5,556 nt of DNA from Armatimonadota bacterium. Lineage in GTDB: Bacteria > Armatimonadota > Zipacnadia > Zipacnadales > VGFC01. Of this stretch, positions 5,242-5,556 are shown in pieces. The translations under genes and the position numbers were made by a program. The first letter of the stretch is position 1; every line of letters starts with the position of its first letter. The notes under the pieces were generated by a model. That model ran no database searches. It was not told the origin of the DNA and saw only the letters and a list, made by a program, of their open reading frames with translations. The stretch lies in the NCBI GenBank assembly GCA_016869015.1, contig VGFB01000320.1, positions 1 through 5,556 on the forward strand. The letters run 5' to 3'.

Positions 5242-5556
5242 GTGAAGTCCGTTCCCGTGCCGGCTCTTATCTGTGTCGTTCTGACGGCGGGAGCCGCCGG
5301 CGCCCTCCTGCTGGCGAACAGCTGGCACGGGAGCACGTTGCACGGCCCGGAGATGGTCGCAGCCGGTGTCGTGGCCTTCCTTGTGGGTCTGCGCACGGTG
5401 CGCGCCTCCAGACACGCGGCGCTGTCCGTGGGCTTCGTCGTAGTGTTCTGGACGCTGCTGCACTGCGGCCCGGAGGCCGCCGTCGTCGTCGCCGCGCTCA
5501 ACGGGGCCGCAACAGCCCTCTTCCCGAAGCCCGATCGGCCCTTGCGGCCGCTGGTT
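5242..5556 (+). CDS. membrane sensor-domain protein, paralogue of the HD-GYP protein (partial at 3' side)
   Basis: A 105-codon open frame starts at GTG 5242, with GGGGG at 5231-5235 six bases upstream, and runs off the right edge. It encodes about three or four membrane helices (about 7-27, 37-51, 59-75, 77-95). It aligns without gaps, offset by one residue, to the N-terminal membrane domain of the minus-strand HD-GYP protein: LSVGFVVVFWTLLHCG (61-76) against ISLGFVVVLAALFHCG (62-77), followed in both by an Ala/Val-rich helix with a matching Asn (87 here, 88 there) and a PKP- or AKP-type loop. The frame is open upstream of 5242 too, but that stretch is not membrane-like and the GTG matches the partner's N-terminus. 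By analogy the missing part may carry another output domain such as HD-GYP, but this is not visible. It is divergently transcribed from its paralogue across the repeat-rich region. Confidence 0.78.
   Translation, partial: MKSVPVPALICVVLTAGAAGALLLANSWHGSTLHGPEMVAAGVVAFLVGLRTVRASRHAALSVGFVVVFWTLLHCGPEAAVVVAALNGAATALFPKPDRPLRPLV

Noticed and set aside
5145..5501. Minus-strand open frames opposite the right-edge gene
   Set aside because: The plus strand encodes a membrane domain that aligns with the HD-GYP paralogue, so the antisense frames are shadows.

Overview
This 5.6-kb window is compact, GC-rich (roughly two-thirds G+C) bacterial DNA. It encodes no phage, plasmid, transposase, CRISPR or RNA gene that I can see. 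The gene types fit an uncultured, environmental, signalling-rich bacterium: a UroD-like protein next to a secreted TIM-barrel sugar-enzyme-like protein, an ECF sigma factor with a large extra C-terminal domain, and membrane-anchored HD-GYP proteins. Armatimonadota or a similar phylum is my guess from memory of such gene neighbourhoods, and it is not proven by the sequence.

Layout. (1) Positions 1-1426, plus strand: the 3' end of a uroporphyrinogen-decarboxylase (UroD)-superfamily gene overlaps, by ATGA, a secreted glycoside-hydrolase-like protein. The two are translationally coupled. (2) Positions 1427-1544: a short gap with a GC-rich hairpin. (3) Positions 1545-2876, plus strand: an ECF-type sigma factor fused in frame to a C-terminal domain of about 258 residues. 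A strong internal ribosome-binding site and an ATG sit exactly at the domain junction. (4) Positions 2897-4825, minus strand, tail-to-tail with the sigma gene: a 642-residue protein with about eight membrane helices, an intact HD-GYP cyclic-di-GMP phosphodiesterase domain and a C-terminal GAF-like domain. (5) Positions 4826-5241: a 416-bp divergent control region rich in inverted and direct repeats. (6) Positions 5242-5556, plus strand, running off the end: the N-terminal part of a second membrane protein. It is recognisably a paralogue of the membrane domain of the HD-GYP protein and starts at GTG.

How it may fit together. The two halves look functionally separate: sugar or methyl-group metabolism on the left, signalling on the right. 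On the right, a sigma factor with a built-in sensory-type domain, a cyclic-di-GMP hydrolase and a divergent paralogue of its membrane sensor share one locus and one repeat-rich control region. A GGAACTT sequence, a good match to a group IV sigma -35 element, lies just upstream of the HD-GYP gene. It offers a testable but unproven link between the sigma factor and cyclic-di-GMP turnover.
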